A stretch of 64,000 bases of DNA from CAYOHG01 sp964465125 (GTDB taxonomy: Bacteria > Planctomycetota > Phycisphaerae > UBA1845 > Fen-1342). The notes below the pieces were generated by a model that ran no database searches, was not told the DNA's origin, and saw only the letters and a program-made list of their open reading frames with translations. The DNA is taken from assembly GCA_964465125.1 (NCBI GenBank), contig CAYXIO010000004.1:1-64000 (forward strand), written 5' to 3'. The translations under genes and the position numbers were made by a program. Positions 16,936 through 24,996 of this stretch are shown here, piece after piece (position 1 is the first letter of the stretch; each line of letters begins with the position of its first letter).

Positions 16936-17108
16936 CGACGAGCGCGCCGCTCTACGCGCATTGCCGACACGGCAGTGGCACCCGGCTCCCGAGTCCACCG
17001 GTTGGAGAGCGGTGCGACAGATTGCCGGGTTGAAAACCGGTGGCACAGATTGACGGGTTGAAAACCGGTGCCACAGTAAGTCCGACCGCTTGGAAATCGG
17101 CGCCACTG
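16936..17108. repeat. Cluster of palindromic repeat units, copy 2
   Basis: It repeats the order seen at 16439-16582: a CTACGCGCATTGCC / CGGCAGTGGCACCC leader, then four units such as GGGTTGAAAACCGGTGCC, then the CCGCTTGGAAATCGGCGCC end. It was probably duplicated as a block. 16767-16935 between the copies holds no recognised gene. Confidence 0.75.
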
Positions 17109-17182
17109 TTGAGCAGGCCACCCGCCACGACCTCTCAATCCCCTAATCGCTCAACCCCTTGGCCTCTCAGCCCCTTGCCCCC

Positions 17183-18859
17183 TCACACCTGAAATACGCC
17201 CGTTTTCAGCGCCGGCAGTTCGCCCGGGTGCGCCACCGCCTCCAGCGCCCAGCACAGCGCCCGACGGGTCTGTGCCGGCTCGACGATCGCGTCGACCCAG
17301 CCGCGGGCGGCGGCGTAGCGAATGTCCATCGTGGTCTCGTAATGCTGCGTCACCGCCCGCTCGAGCTGCTTGAGCTCCGCCGCGTCGGGCAGGTGTCCGG
17401 ACTTCTTGAGCTTGTCGATTTCGAGCTGCAACAGCGTTTTGGCCGCCGCGGCCCCGCCCATCACCGCGTACTTCGCCAGCGGCCAGGCGAAGATGAAGCG
17501 CGGGTCGTAGGCCTTACCGCACATCGCGTAGTTGCCCGCCCCGAAGCTGCCGCCGGTGATCAGCGTGATCTTCGGCACCACGCAGTTACTGACCGCGCTC
17601 ACCAGCTTGGCGCCGCTGCGGATGATGCCTTCCTGCTCGCTGTCACGCCCGACCATGAACCCGTTGACGTCCTGAAGAAACAGGATCGGCGTGCGCACCT
17701 GGTTGCAGTCAAGAATGAAGCGGGCCGCCTTGTCGGCGCTGTCGACGTAGATGACCGAGCCGAATTGCAGCGTACCACGGGCCGGCTTCGCCTGCTTCTT
17801 CTGGTTGGCGACGAGGCCGACCGACCAGCCGTCGATCCGCGCGAAGCCGCACACGATCGACTGGCCGTATTCGGCCTTGTATTCCTCGAAGCTGCCGGCG
17901 TCGACCAGGTGATCGAGCAGCTCGCGCACGTCGTACTGCCCCGCGCGGGCCGCCGCCACCGGGTCATGGATGTGATCCGCGCGCCGCGCCGGCGCCTTCG
18001 GAGCGGTGCGATCGAACGGCGACGGGCGCGGCGGGCCGAGCCGCCCGACCAGCCGCCGCAGGCGCTCCAGGCACAGCTCGTCGTTCTTCTCGCGGAAGTC
18101 GATCGTGCCGCTGATGGAGGCGTGCATGCGTGCTCCGCCGAGGTCTTCGGAAGACGCTTCCTGGCCGATCGCCGCCTTGACCAGGGCCGGTCCGGCGAGA
18201 TAGAGCCCGCTGCCCTCGGTCATCAGCAACGTGTCGCACATGACCGGGAGGTAGCCGCCGCCCGCGACGCAGTTGCCCATGATCGCGGCGAACTGCGGCA
18301 CGCCCTCGGCCGAGAGCACCGCGTTGTTGCGGAAGATGCGGCCGAAGTCGTCTTCGTCGGGGAAGATCTCGTCCTGCATCGGCAGAAACACGCCCGCCGA
18401 ATCCACCAGGTAGAGAATCGGCAGGCGGTTTTCGAGCGCGAAGCGCTGCGCTCGCAACACTTTCTTGCAGGTTGCGGGGAAGAACGCGCCGGCTTTGACG
18501 GTCGCGTCGTTGGCGACGATCACGCACATGCGGCTGAGCACGCGCCCCAGGCCGACCACCACGCCGGCGGCGGGCACGTCACCTACGTCGGGGTACATGC
18601 CGTCGGCCGCCCACAGCCCGAGCTCGAGGAAGGTCGGCTCGCAGTGCGCGCCGTGGCCGTGTCGGTTGGGATGATCGCAGAGCAGATCGACGCGCTCGCG
18701 CGCCGTGAGCCGTCCCAGACGGTGCTGGCGCTCGATGCCGCGCGCACCGCCGCCCTGGCGAATGACCGCTTCGCGCTCGCGGAGAGCCGCAACGGCCTGA
18801 TCGAGCGCGGCGCGGGCCGAATGCCCCGCCGCGCTGCCGCGCGTGTGCTTGTGTTCCAT
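17183..18859 (-). CDS. Acyl-CoA carboxylase carboxyltransferase subunit (methylcrotonyl/propionyl type)
   Basis: The product has 558 residues, the usual length for beta subunits of biotin-dependent acyl-CoA carboxylases. It would transfer a carboxyl group from biotin to an acyl-CoA. Both crotonase-like halves are present: LYLVDSAGVFLPMQDE with IMGNCVAGGGYLPVMCD in the first and FLQDVNGFMVG with TGGSFGAGNYAMCG in the second. GQEASSEDLGGARMH resembles the methylcrotonyl-CoA carboxylase subtype (leucine breakdown), but the substrate cannot be fixed from sequence. No biotin carboxylase or biotin carrier gene is nearby, so partners are encoded elsewhere. It sits between the two inverted 184-bp repeats. 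Confidence 0.88.
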   Translation of the reverse strand: MEHKHTRGSAAGHSARAALDQAVAALREREAVIRQGGGARGIERQHRLGRLTARERVDLLCDHPNRHGHGAHCEPTFLELGLWAADGMYPDVGDVPAAGVVVGLGRVLSRMCVIVANDATVKAGAFFPATCKKVLRAQRFALENRLPILYLVDSAGVFLPMQDEIFPDEDDFGRIFRNNAVLSAEGVPQFAAIMGNCVAGGGYLPVMCDTLLMTEGSGLYLAGPALVKAAIGQEASSEDLGGARMHASISGTIDFREKNDELCLERLRRLVGRLGPPRPSPFDRTAPKAPARRADHIHDPVAAARAGQYDVRELLDHLVDAGSFEEYKAEYGQSIVCGFARIDGWSVGLVANQKKQAKPARGTLQFGSVIYVDSADKAARFILDCNQVRTPILFLQDVNGFMVGRDSEQEGIIRSGAKLVSAVSNCVVPKITLITGGSFGAGNYAMCGKAYDPRFIFAWPLAKYAVMGGAAAAKTLLQLEIDKLKKSGHLPDAAELKQLERAVTQHYETTMDIRYAAARGWVDAIVEPAQTRRALCWALEAVAHPGELPALKTGVFQV

Positions 18860-18941
18860 GGGGCGGGATTATCCGATCGCCGCTGGCGGCTGGCAATCGC
18901 GACCCTCGAGGTACCTCGCGCGGGCGGGCACGAGCGGGCGG

Positions 18942-19892
18942 CTACGGCCTGGGCGGGCGTGCCGGACGCGAATGAGGCCCGCGCGGGAGCGGCGGACGAT
19001 CCGCGTTCTCCTCCGGGTGTTCCCGCCAGCGATTCAGGCGCCGCTCGACCTCGGCGGGCTCGTCCGCCTTGATCACTTCGTAGCGCTCGGTCATGCCGTC
19101 GAGCTGGTGATCGAGCCGGGCGCCGTCCCAACACTCCAGCTCCTGCCGAACCGCGGTCCGGCCCGCGTCATCCGATTCCAGCCAGTAGCGCGCCACCAGA
19201 TCGAGCACCGGCGGGGGCTCGCCGATCAGCGGAGCATCCGGCGAGAGCACGCGCGCGACGTGCGCTTCGATCAGCTCGTCGCGGCGCTGCTGGAGCTCCT
19301 CGATCCGAAGCCGGAAGACCTCGCTCTCGATGGTCGTGTTGCGGGCGATGCGCCGGCGCACCTGGTCGAGCACCAGGCTGCGCGCGGAGCCGCGCTCCGG
19401 CAGCTTGCGGTAGATGCGGGCGGCCTGCCCGTTGGCCTCGTTGCTCTCAGCGTGCTCGACCAGCAGCCGGCCGATCTCGGCGTTCTCGAGGAAGATGCGC
19501 TTCAAGTGACGCAGACGCGGCGCGAACTCCTGCATCCTGCGATCGAACGCGGCCGGGTCGGACTGCTCGATCTCGCGCAGCAACTGAAACACGCGCGGCA
19601 CGTGCTCGCGCGCGAAGCGCATCAGCTCGGGGGCTTCGCCGGGTGCGAGCGGACCAAGCTCCTGGCGAAGCGGGCGGAACGGGTTGCCGCCGGGGAGGAT
19701 CCCCATGCTGCGCTCGCCGCCGCGATGGTCGCGCGGCCGGCCGCGCTCGTCGCGCTCGGTCCGCTGCGTGTCGGGCTCCAGCGGCGGGTCGCACGGCCGA
19801 GCCGCGAAATCCGCGCCGATCGACAGCCAGAGCATCGCACCGAGCACCGGCAGGCTGCGCCAGCCGCGAGTGGAAGATCGCCCTGCCTGCAT
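18942..19892 (-). CDS. Hypothetical exported coiled-coil protein of the sigma operon
   Basis: The product has about 316 residues from ATG 19892, which has AGGT eight bases upstream; GTG 19901 is an alternative. A basic N-terminus and hydrophobic SLPVLGAMLWLSIG suggest export or a membrane anchor. A Pro/Arg-rich spacer follows, then a long helical, charged region (about residues 90-290) rich in Glu and Arg with heptad character, and a Pro/Arg tail. It is the third gene after sigma factor and putative anti-sigma factor, nearly abutting, so it is likely co-transcribed. No family is recognised. Confidence 0.6.
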   Translation of the reverse strand: MQAGRSSTRGWRSLPVLGAMLWLSIGADFAARPCDPPLEPDTQRTERDERGRPRDHRGGERSMGILPGGNPFRPLRQELGPLAPGEAPELMRFAREHVPRVFQLLREIEQSDPAAFDRRMQEFAPRLRHLKRIFLENAEIGRLLVEHAESNEANGQAARIYRKLPERGSARSLVLDQVRRRIARNTTIESEVFRLRIEELQQRRDELIEAHVARVLSPDAPLIGEPPPVLDLVARYWLESDDAGRTAVRQELECWDGARLDHQLDGMTERYEVIKADEPAEVERRLNRWREHPEENADRPPLPRGPHSRPARPPRP

Positions 19893-19901
19893 GGAATTCA
19901 C

Positions 19902-20348
19902 CTAGGCGCCCACCAGCGTATCGATCGCGTCGAACGACTCATCCAGCGTATCGAGCAATTCGCCGGCGTCGAGGTCGTGATCCCCCCCGTAATCGGGATC
20001 GAACACGCTCGCGTCGAACCTGATTCGCGTCGCCACCTGCTCGCTCGACATCGCCAGCGCATCCGCCCAGGCTTCGAGCGCCGCACCCGGGTTTTGCGCC
20101 ACCTCGGCGACGCGCGGCGTCGTCCCGACGCGCAGCACGAAGAGCAGCGCCACCGCTGCCGCGGCCGCCGAGCCCAGCCCCTGCCACCGCCGCAGCCGCG
20201 CCGCGTGCCAGCGCGCCCCAGCGGCCCGCAACACTCGGGCGACCTTCGCGCTTAGCCCGGCGGGCGGCTCGCACGCGGGCAGGCGCGGCGCGATCAGCCG
20301 ATATTCGCGCTCGACCTCGCGCTCCAGGTTGTCCAGCTCGTTGTTCAC
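19902..20348 (-). CDS. Putative anti-sigma factor, single-pass membrane protein
   Basis: The product has 148 residues from GTG 20348 with GGAG six bases upstream. The cytoplasmic N-terminal 55 residues are helical and charged, one membrane segment (GSAAAAAVALLFVLRVG) follows, and the C-terminal acidic domain contains DPDYGGDHDLDAGELLDTLDE, which looks like a surface Asp-rich region. It lies three bases after the ECF sigma gene, the normal place for its membrane-bound anti-sigma factor. There is no HxxxCxxC zinc motif, so the assignment rests on position and topology. Confidence 0.6.
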   Translation of the reverse strand: MNNELDNLEREVEREYRLIAPRLPACEPPAGLSAKVARVLRAAGARWHAARLRRWQGLGSAAAAAVALLFVLRVGTTPRVAEVAQNPGAALEAWADALAMSSEQVATRIRFDASVFDPDYGGDHDLDAGELLDTLDESFDAIDTLVGA

Positions 20349-20351
20349 AAC

Positions 20352-20930
20352 CTACTCCTCGCCTTCCAGTCGCTGCCGCAGCCTGGCCACGGCCCGATGC
20401 GCCCGAGCCAGCGCCGTTCCCAGCGGCACACCCAGCAGATCGGCAATCTCACGAAACGACAGATCGCCGTAATGCCTTAACAGCAGGATTTCGCGGTCGG
20501 CGTCGGTCAGCCCGGCGAGGCATGCGGCCAGACGCCCGTGCGACTCCTCGTTCATGGCCATCGTTTCCCCGTCGATCACACGTGGATCGACGCGCTCGGT
20601 GCTGCCGCCGCCCTCGTCGCTCTCCACCGAGCTCAGCGATGCGGACAATCCGCGGCGCCGCTGCCGCCGACGGTAGTCGCGCGCCAGGTTGGCCGCGATG
20701 CGAAACAGCCACGCTTCGAAGCGGCCCTGGTGATCGTAGTCTTCGATCGTGCGGATCACCCGCAGGAGCGTCTCCTGCACCAGGTCTTCGGCCTCGACGC
20801 GCGAGCTGGTCAGGCGCACCAGCAACCCGTAGAGACGAGCGCTGTACGCCTCCGCCAGCGCCGTCAGCGCGGCTGCATCGCGTCGGCGGGCACGCAGCAG
20901 CAACGCGTCCAGCTCGGGCGGATTCAACAC
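20352..20930 (-). CDS. ECF-type RNA polymerase sigma factor
   Basis: This 192-residue protein starts at GTG 20930. Sigma-70 region 2 is seen in AEDLVQETLLRVIRTI followed by GRFEAWLFRIAANLARDYRRR (core binding and -10 recognition). Region 4 is LTDADREILLLRHYGDLSF with a FREIADLLGVPLGTALARAHRA helix-turn-helix for -35 recognition. Size and two-domain layout are those of extracytoplasmic-function sigma factors. It heads a three-gene operon with a putative membrane anti-sigma factor and an exported coiled-coil protein; the stimulus is unknown. Confidence 0.92.
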   Translation of the reverse strand: MLNPPELDALLLRARRRDAAALTALAEAYSARLYGLLVRLTSSRVEAEDLVQETLLRVIRTIEDYDHQGRFEAWLFRIAANLARDYRRRQRRRGLSASLSSVESDEGGGSTERVDPRVIDGETMAMNEESHGRLAACLAGLTDADREILLLRHYGDLSFREIADLLGVPLGTALARAHRAVARLRQRLEGEE

Positions 20931-21204
20931 GTTCTCTCAGTCTTGCCTAACGTCTGCCGGCGGACGGGATTGCCGCCCGTCCGGTCGGTGCCGGATTTCA
21001 ACCCGTGGGCCGAATTCGGTCCGGATTTGCGCCACGCGGTCGAAGTCGGGCGCCTGACCGGTCCGGCGTCCATCGAGTCCGGAACCAAAACGAGCGCGCG
21101 ACCAGCCCGGACCCGCCCGGGGGGCCGCGACTATCGTCCCCGACCCGGCGGTTCGCGGAAAGTGCCCCAGCGGACGTGACTTATCGGCGGGGCCCAGGCG
21201 GTGG

Positions 21205-21388
21205 ACCCGGCGGAATCGACGCGGTGCTTCCCGAGATTCCTCAGCCCCTCACGGGGCTGGAACGCTGAGTCGACAGCATCCACGGGTTCCGGTCCCGGCG
21301 TACCGGGACCTCCACCCGTGGCTACACTCATCCGCCCCTCGCGGGGCGGCGAAGCGGGTAACCGCAACGCTTCCGACCAGTGGATCGA
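21205..21388 (-). repeat. 184-bp multi-hairpin repeat, copy B (inverted)
   Basis: It is the reverse complement of 16583-16766 with a single difference (CTCGGG versus CTCCGG). Together the copies form inverted repeats around 4.4 kb with the carboxyltransferase and sigma operon. The 274 bases before it (20931-21204) hold no recognised gene. Confidence 0.85.
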
Positions 21389-21390
21389 CT

Positions 21391-21490
21391 GTGGCACCGG
21401 TTGAAAAACCGGTGCCACACGCAATCTCACCGGTTGCGAAATCCGTGCCGCAGGCAATCTCACCGGTTGAAAAACCGGTGCCACAGTGGC
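21391..21490. repeat. Cluster of palindromic GGTTGAAAAACCGGTG units, copy 3
   Basis: Two perfect units (CACCGGTTGAAAAACCGGTG) flank a degenerate one, spaced by GCAATCT. It directly abuts the 184-bp repeat, just as copy 1 abuts copy A, so the two repeat types travel together. Confidence 0.75.
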
Positions 21491-21516
21491 GTAGGTCGTG
21501 CCCCCCGCGCCCTGCC

Positions 21517-21990
21517 TCACGCCGGCACGAACGCCAGGTCCAGGATCGTGTTCGTCGGCTTCTTCGTGTTGAACACCGCCTTCACCGGCATGCCGATCTG
21601 CGGCTCGCCTTCCTTCAGCCAGCTCATCAGCTTCGTGCACACCCCGCCGATCTCGACCGAGATCAGTGGCGTGCCCGGCGGCAGCTTGAACAGCTCGCCC
21701 GGGTACTTGACCACGCTCCAGGTGTAGATCTTCCCGGTCTTCGAAGCCTCCACCCACTGCATGTCGTGCCAGCAGTCGGGGCACTCGCAGCGCGGCGGAA
21801 TCCACAGCCGCTTCTCGCCGCACTTCGCGTTGCCGCAGCGCGTCGCCAGCAGCTTCCCCTCGCGCAGCCCGACGAAGAAGCGGCCCCAGCCGCCGTACGT
21901 GTGGAAGTGCGCCCAGGTCTTGGGGTTCTTGACGATCAACGGCTCCGGCTCGACCACTTCGAGCGTCGCGCTAGGCCATTCACGCAGCAT
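21517..21990 (-). CDS. DUF35 Zn-ribbon/OB-fold protein, thiolase partner
   Basis: The product has 157 residues with GAGGTG four bases before the start. A rubredoxin-like zinc ribbon is formed by CGNAKCGEKRLW and CECPDC at about residues 52-77, followed by an OB-fold (GKIYTWSVVKYPGEL, PLISVEIGG). DUF35 proteins bind thiolase-fold enzymes and are needed for their acyl-CoA chemistry, for example in steroid side-chain degradation. It follows the thiolase-like gene after 99 bases on the same strand, which supports a complex between the two products. Confidence 0.85.
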   Translation of the reverse strand: MLREWPSATLEVVEPEPLIVKNPKTWAHFHTYGGWGRFFVGLREGKLLATRCGNAKCGEKRLWIPPRCECPDCWHDMQWVEASKTGKIYTWSVVKYPGELFKLPPGTPLISVEIGGVCTKLMSWLKEGEPQIGMPVKAVFNTKKPTNTILDLAFVPA

Positions 21991-22089
21991 TCAGCACCTC
22001 AGTTTCTCGAAGCGACGCGCGCTGCGTCGCGGAATCTCGACTCAGGCCAACCGCGGGTCGCCGCCCGCGCTCGTGCGACGTGCACGACC

Positions 22090-23460
22090 TCACGCCTTCT
22101 CCACGATCGCGCAGGTGACGTGGCTGCCGGTGCCCGCGTGGCTGATGGCACAGGCGCGCTTGGGGTTCTTCACTTGCAGGCTGCGCCAGTCGGCGGGCTT
22201 CTTCTTGCCGTAGCGCTCCCAGCGCTTCGGGTCACCGTGGAAGTGATCGTATTTGCCCTGAAGCTGCCAGAGCAGCTCGACGATCTGGAAGATGCCGGTG
22301 GCGCCGACGGCGTGCATCGTGCCGATCAGCCCGCCGGAGAGGTTGGTGGGCAGCTTGCCGTCCAGGTAGGCGTCGCCGGACTCGATGAACTCGCGGCCGC
22401 GGCCGTAGGGGCGCAAGCCGATGTCCTCGTAGGTCTGCACGTCGCTGATGGTGAAGGCGTCGTGCGTCTCGAGCAGGTCGAAGTCCGCGACCGGGTCCTG
22501 GATGCCGGCCATGTGGTAGGCCAGGTAGGCGGCCATGCGGCTGGCCAGGAACGAGCTGAAGCCCGGCCAGTCCTGCCGCTTGTGCGTGAAGTACTCCTTG
22601 TAGGTCGCTTCGGTCTCGTTGGGCAGCAGCAGGATCGGCATGTGGCGGCGGTCCGCGGTGCGCAGCGTGTGGGAGCCGCCGCAGATGGCCTTGAGCTGCA
22701 CGGGCTGCTTGCAGAAGCGGTAGGCGGTTTCCTCGTCGCAGAGCAGCAGGACGGCGGCGCCGACGCTCATCACGCAGCACTCGAGGTAGCTGAGCGGGTG
22801 CGAGACGATGTCGTTGCTGAGCACGTCCTGAACGGTGTACTTGCCCGGGTTCTGGGCGTAGGGAGAGTAGTAGCCGTAGAGGTGGTTCTTGACGGCGATC
22901 TGCGCGAGGGTCTCGCGCGGGACCTCGTTCTCGTATTGATAGCGCTGCGCCATGAGCGCGTAATAGCTGGCGTACATCCAGCCCAGCTCGCTCTCGAAGT
23001 CCTTGCAGGCGGCGGAGGCGATGTACGAATTGCCCACCTTGGTGGAGACCTCGTCCATGCGCTCCCAGCCGACGACCGGCACGCAGCTCGCGTAGCCGCT
23101 GGCGACGGCCTGGGCCGCGGCCAGCACGGCCGAGCCGCCGGTCGCGCCGCCGGTCTTGACCTCGATGTTCCCCAGCGGATCGAAGCCCAGGTAATCGTGC
23201 ACCTTGGCCGCCGCGAGAAGCTGGTCGCCGAAGTGGTCGGCGAACTGGGAGTAGACGCACCAGTTGACGCTGCGGCGGATTTCCTCGGGATCGACCTTGA
23301 GGTCGTTCTCCTCCACCGCCATGCGCAGCGCCTCGGTGCAGAGCTGGCAGGTGTTTTTCTCGGGGTAGCGCTTTCGGAAGTCGGTCAGACCGCCGGCGAT
23401 GATGTAGACCGGGCGTTCGAAGCGTGGGATGCGGAGATTTCCTGGGCCGAATTTGATCAT
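22090..23460 (-). CDS. Thiolase-fold enzyme without the usual nucleophilic Cys
   Basis: The product has 456 residues from ATG 23460 (GAGGGG seven bases upstream); a TTG at 23475 is less likely. It belongs to the SCP2/lipid-transfer thiolase-like group: YSQFADHFGDQ, then GNIEVKTGGATGGSAV, then ETHDAFTISDVQ, GGLIGTMHAVGATGI and a C-terminal HAGTGSHVTC. Thiolases carry Cys in a (V/N)xxACASG motif; here the matching stretch reads KTGGATGGS, with no Cys. Steroid side-chain aldolases of the Ltp2 type also lack this Cys and need a DUF35 partner, which is the next gene. A retro-aldol role on an acyl-CoA is therefore more likely than true thiolysis. Confidence 0.8.
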   Translation of the reverse strand: MIKFGPGNLRIPRFERPVYIIAGGLTDFRKRYPEKNTCQLCTEALRMAVEENDLKVDPEEIRRSVNWCVYSQFADHFGDQLLAAAKVHDYLGFDPLGNIEVKTGGATGGSAVLAAAQAVASGYASCVPVVGWERMDEVSTKVGNSYIASAACKDFESELGWMYASYYALMAQRYQYENEVPRETLAQIAVKNHLYGYYSPYAQNPGKYTVQDVLSNDIVSHPLSYLECCVMSVGAAVLLLCDEETAYRFCKQPVQLKAICGGSHTLRTADRRHMPILLLPNETEATYKEYFTHKRQDWPGFSSFLASRMAAYLAYHMAGIQDPVADFDLLETHDAFTISDVQTYEDIGLRPYGRGREFIESGDAYLDGKLPTNLSGGLIGTMHAVGATGIFQIVELLWQLQGKYDHFHGDPKRWERYGKKKPADWRSLQVKNPKRACAISHAGTGSHVTCAIVEKA

Positions 23461-23838
23461 GCGGATGCCCCTCAATGCGGGGAGCGGGGGAGGCGAGCTC
23501 GGGGGCGTCTGTGCGGACGCGGACCGCGCCAGAACGCGCTTCAGGCGCCGCCGGCTGCGCCGGCCGCTCTGGGCGCATCATCCGGGACGCGGCGGCGAAA
23601 GACAAGGCGTCGACGGCGCGGGAGTCCCGCCGAATGGAGCGCCGCGGACCCGCGTGCGGTCGTCGGCCGGCGTTTGAAGAACGCGCGGGCAACTCGGCAT
23701 TCGGCCCACGCGTGCGTGCCGCTACAATCCGGGTCTCAGAGAGGCGAATGTTCGGCACGCGCGGCGCGCGGCGGGCTGAACGACGATTCACGCGCGCCCG
23801 ACATCGCAACCGCGCCGATCGAACCGTCGGAGGCGAGG
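23461..23838. other. Divergent promoter region, thiolase-like and acyl-CoA dehydrogenase genes
   Basis: No gene was recognised in these 378 bases. A TACAAT at 23723-23728 with a weak TTCGGC 17 bases upstream could serve the acyl-CoA dehydrogenase gene. I saw no clear operator. Confidence 0.35.
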
Positions 23839-24978
23839 ATGACTGCGCTACAGCCGGATGACCAGCAGCTCCTGATCAGCGCGGTGCGCGACTTCGCGCG
23901 CGCCGAGTTGATTGATCGCGACCGGGTCTGGGATGAGACCGAAACCTCCTGCTGCACCGAGTTCGAGACGGTCCACGGCCTGGGGTTGCTGTCGCTCCGC
24001 GTTCCCGAGCAGGACGGTGGACTCGACTGCCCCTTTGTGCCCTACGCCGCGATCATCCGCGAGCTCTCCTACGCCTCTCCCAGTGTAGCGGTGACGGTCG
24101 CGGTGCATACGATGGTCTGCGAGATCGTGCGGCGATTCGCGGCGCCGCCCGTTCAGCGCCGCATGCTGCCCATCCTCGCGCAGCTCGGCAATCTCGCCGC
24201 GTTTGCGATCTCCGAGCCTAACGCCGGCAGCGACCCGGGCGCGGCGCAGACGCGCGCGCAACGCGCGGACGGCGGCTGGAAGCTCACCGGACCCAAGATG
24301 TGGGTCACGAACGGAATCAACGGCCGCTGGTTCGTCGTACTGGCGCGCACCGACCCCAACGACGGCGCGCGCGAACTATCCATGTTTCTCATGGACGCTC
24401 AGCAGCCCGGCGTCGTCCGCCGGCCGATTCACGGGAAAATGGGCATCCGCGGCAGCGAAACCGCCGAGATGAGCCTCGAAGAGGCCTTCATTCCAGACGA
24501 TCACCTGCTAGGCGAGCCCGGCTGGGGCCTGCGCATCGCGCTCAGCGCCCTCGACGGCGGGCGCATCGGCATCGCCAGCCAGGCGCTGGGGATCGCCAGT
24601 GCGGCGTGCGACCTGATGCGCGAGTATTCGTGCCATCGCGAGCAGTTCGGCGCGCCGATCTCGTCGTTTCAGGCGATTCAATGGATGCTCGCGGACTCCG
24701 CCGTCGAGATCGCCGCCGCCCAGAAGCTGATCGATCGCGCCGCCTGGCTGAAGGATCAGGGCCGTGCCCACACCAGCGAAGCCAGCATGGCCAAGCTGTT
24801 CGCCAGCGAGGCCGCCGCCCGCATTGTGGATCGGGCGGTGCAGTCTCACGGCGGCTATGGCTTTGTGCGCGAGTTTCGCGTGGAACAGCTCTATCGCGAC
24901 GCCCGCATCACCCGCCTCTACGAGGGAACCAGCGAAATTCAACGCGTCGTGATCGCGCGAAACCTTCTGCGGGACTGA
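23839..24978 (+). CDS. Acyl-CoA dehydrogenase
   Basis: The product has 379 residues. ATG 23839 has GGAGG five bases upstream; the frame is open for 2.4 kb before, but that is antisense GC-rich sequence. This FAD enzyme introduces the alpha-beta double bond in acyl-CoAs. Visible features are AFAISEPNAGSDPGA (flavin and substrate loop), KMWVTNG, FGAPISSFQAIQWMLAD and the C-terminal YGFVREFRVEQLYRD with LYEGTSEIQ, whose Glu is the catalytic base in many family members. Divergent from the thiolase-like/DUF35 pair, it fits a lipid or steroid-like degradation cluster. Chain-length specificity cannot be told. Confidence 0.92.
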   Translation: MTALQPDDQQLLISAVRDFARAELIDRDRVWDETETSCCTEFETVHGLGLLSLRVPEQDGGLDCPFVPYAAIIRELSYASPSVAVTVAVHTMVCEIVRRFAAPPVQRRMLPILAQLGNLAAFAISEPNAGSDPGAAQTRAQRADGGWKLTGPKMWVTNGINGRWFVVLARTDPNDGARELSMFLMDAQQPGVVRRPIHGKMGIRGSETAEMSLEEAFIPDDHLLGEPGWGLRIALSALDGGRIGIASQALGIASAACDLMREYSCHREQFGAPISSFQAIQWMLADSAVEIAAAQKLIDRAAWLKDQGRAHTSEASMAKLFASEAAARIVDRAVQSHGGYGFVREFRVEQLYRDARITRLYEGTSEIQRVVIARNLLRD

Positions 24979-24996
24979 GGTTTACACCCCGCGCAG

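Noticed and set aside
16439..17108. Palindromic repeats as a CRISPR array
   Set aside because: Units vary in sequence and spacing, there are no regular unique spacers and no cas genes; they look like REP-type repeats.
21391..23838. Very long open frame upstream of acyl-CoA dehydrogenase as an N-terminal extension
   Set aside because: It is antisense to the DUF35 and thiolase genes; the dehydrogenase has its own GGAGG-ATG start at 23839 and family-typical length.
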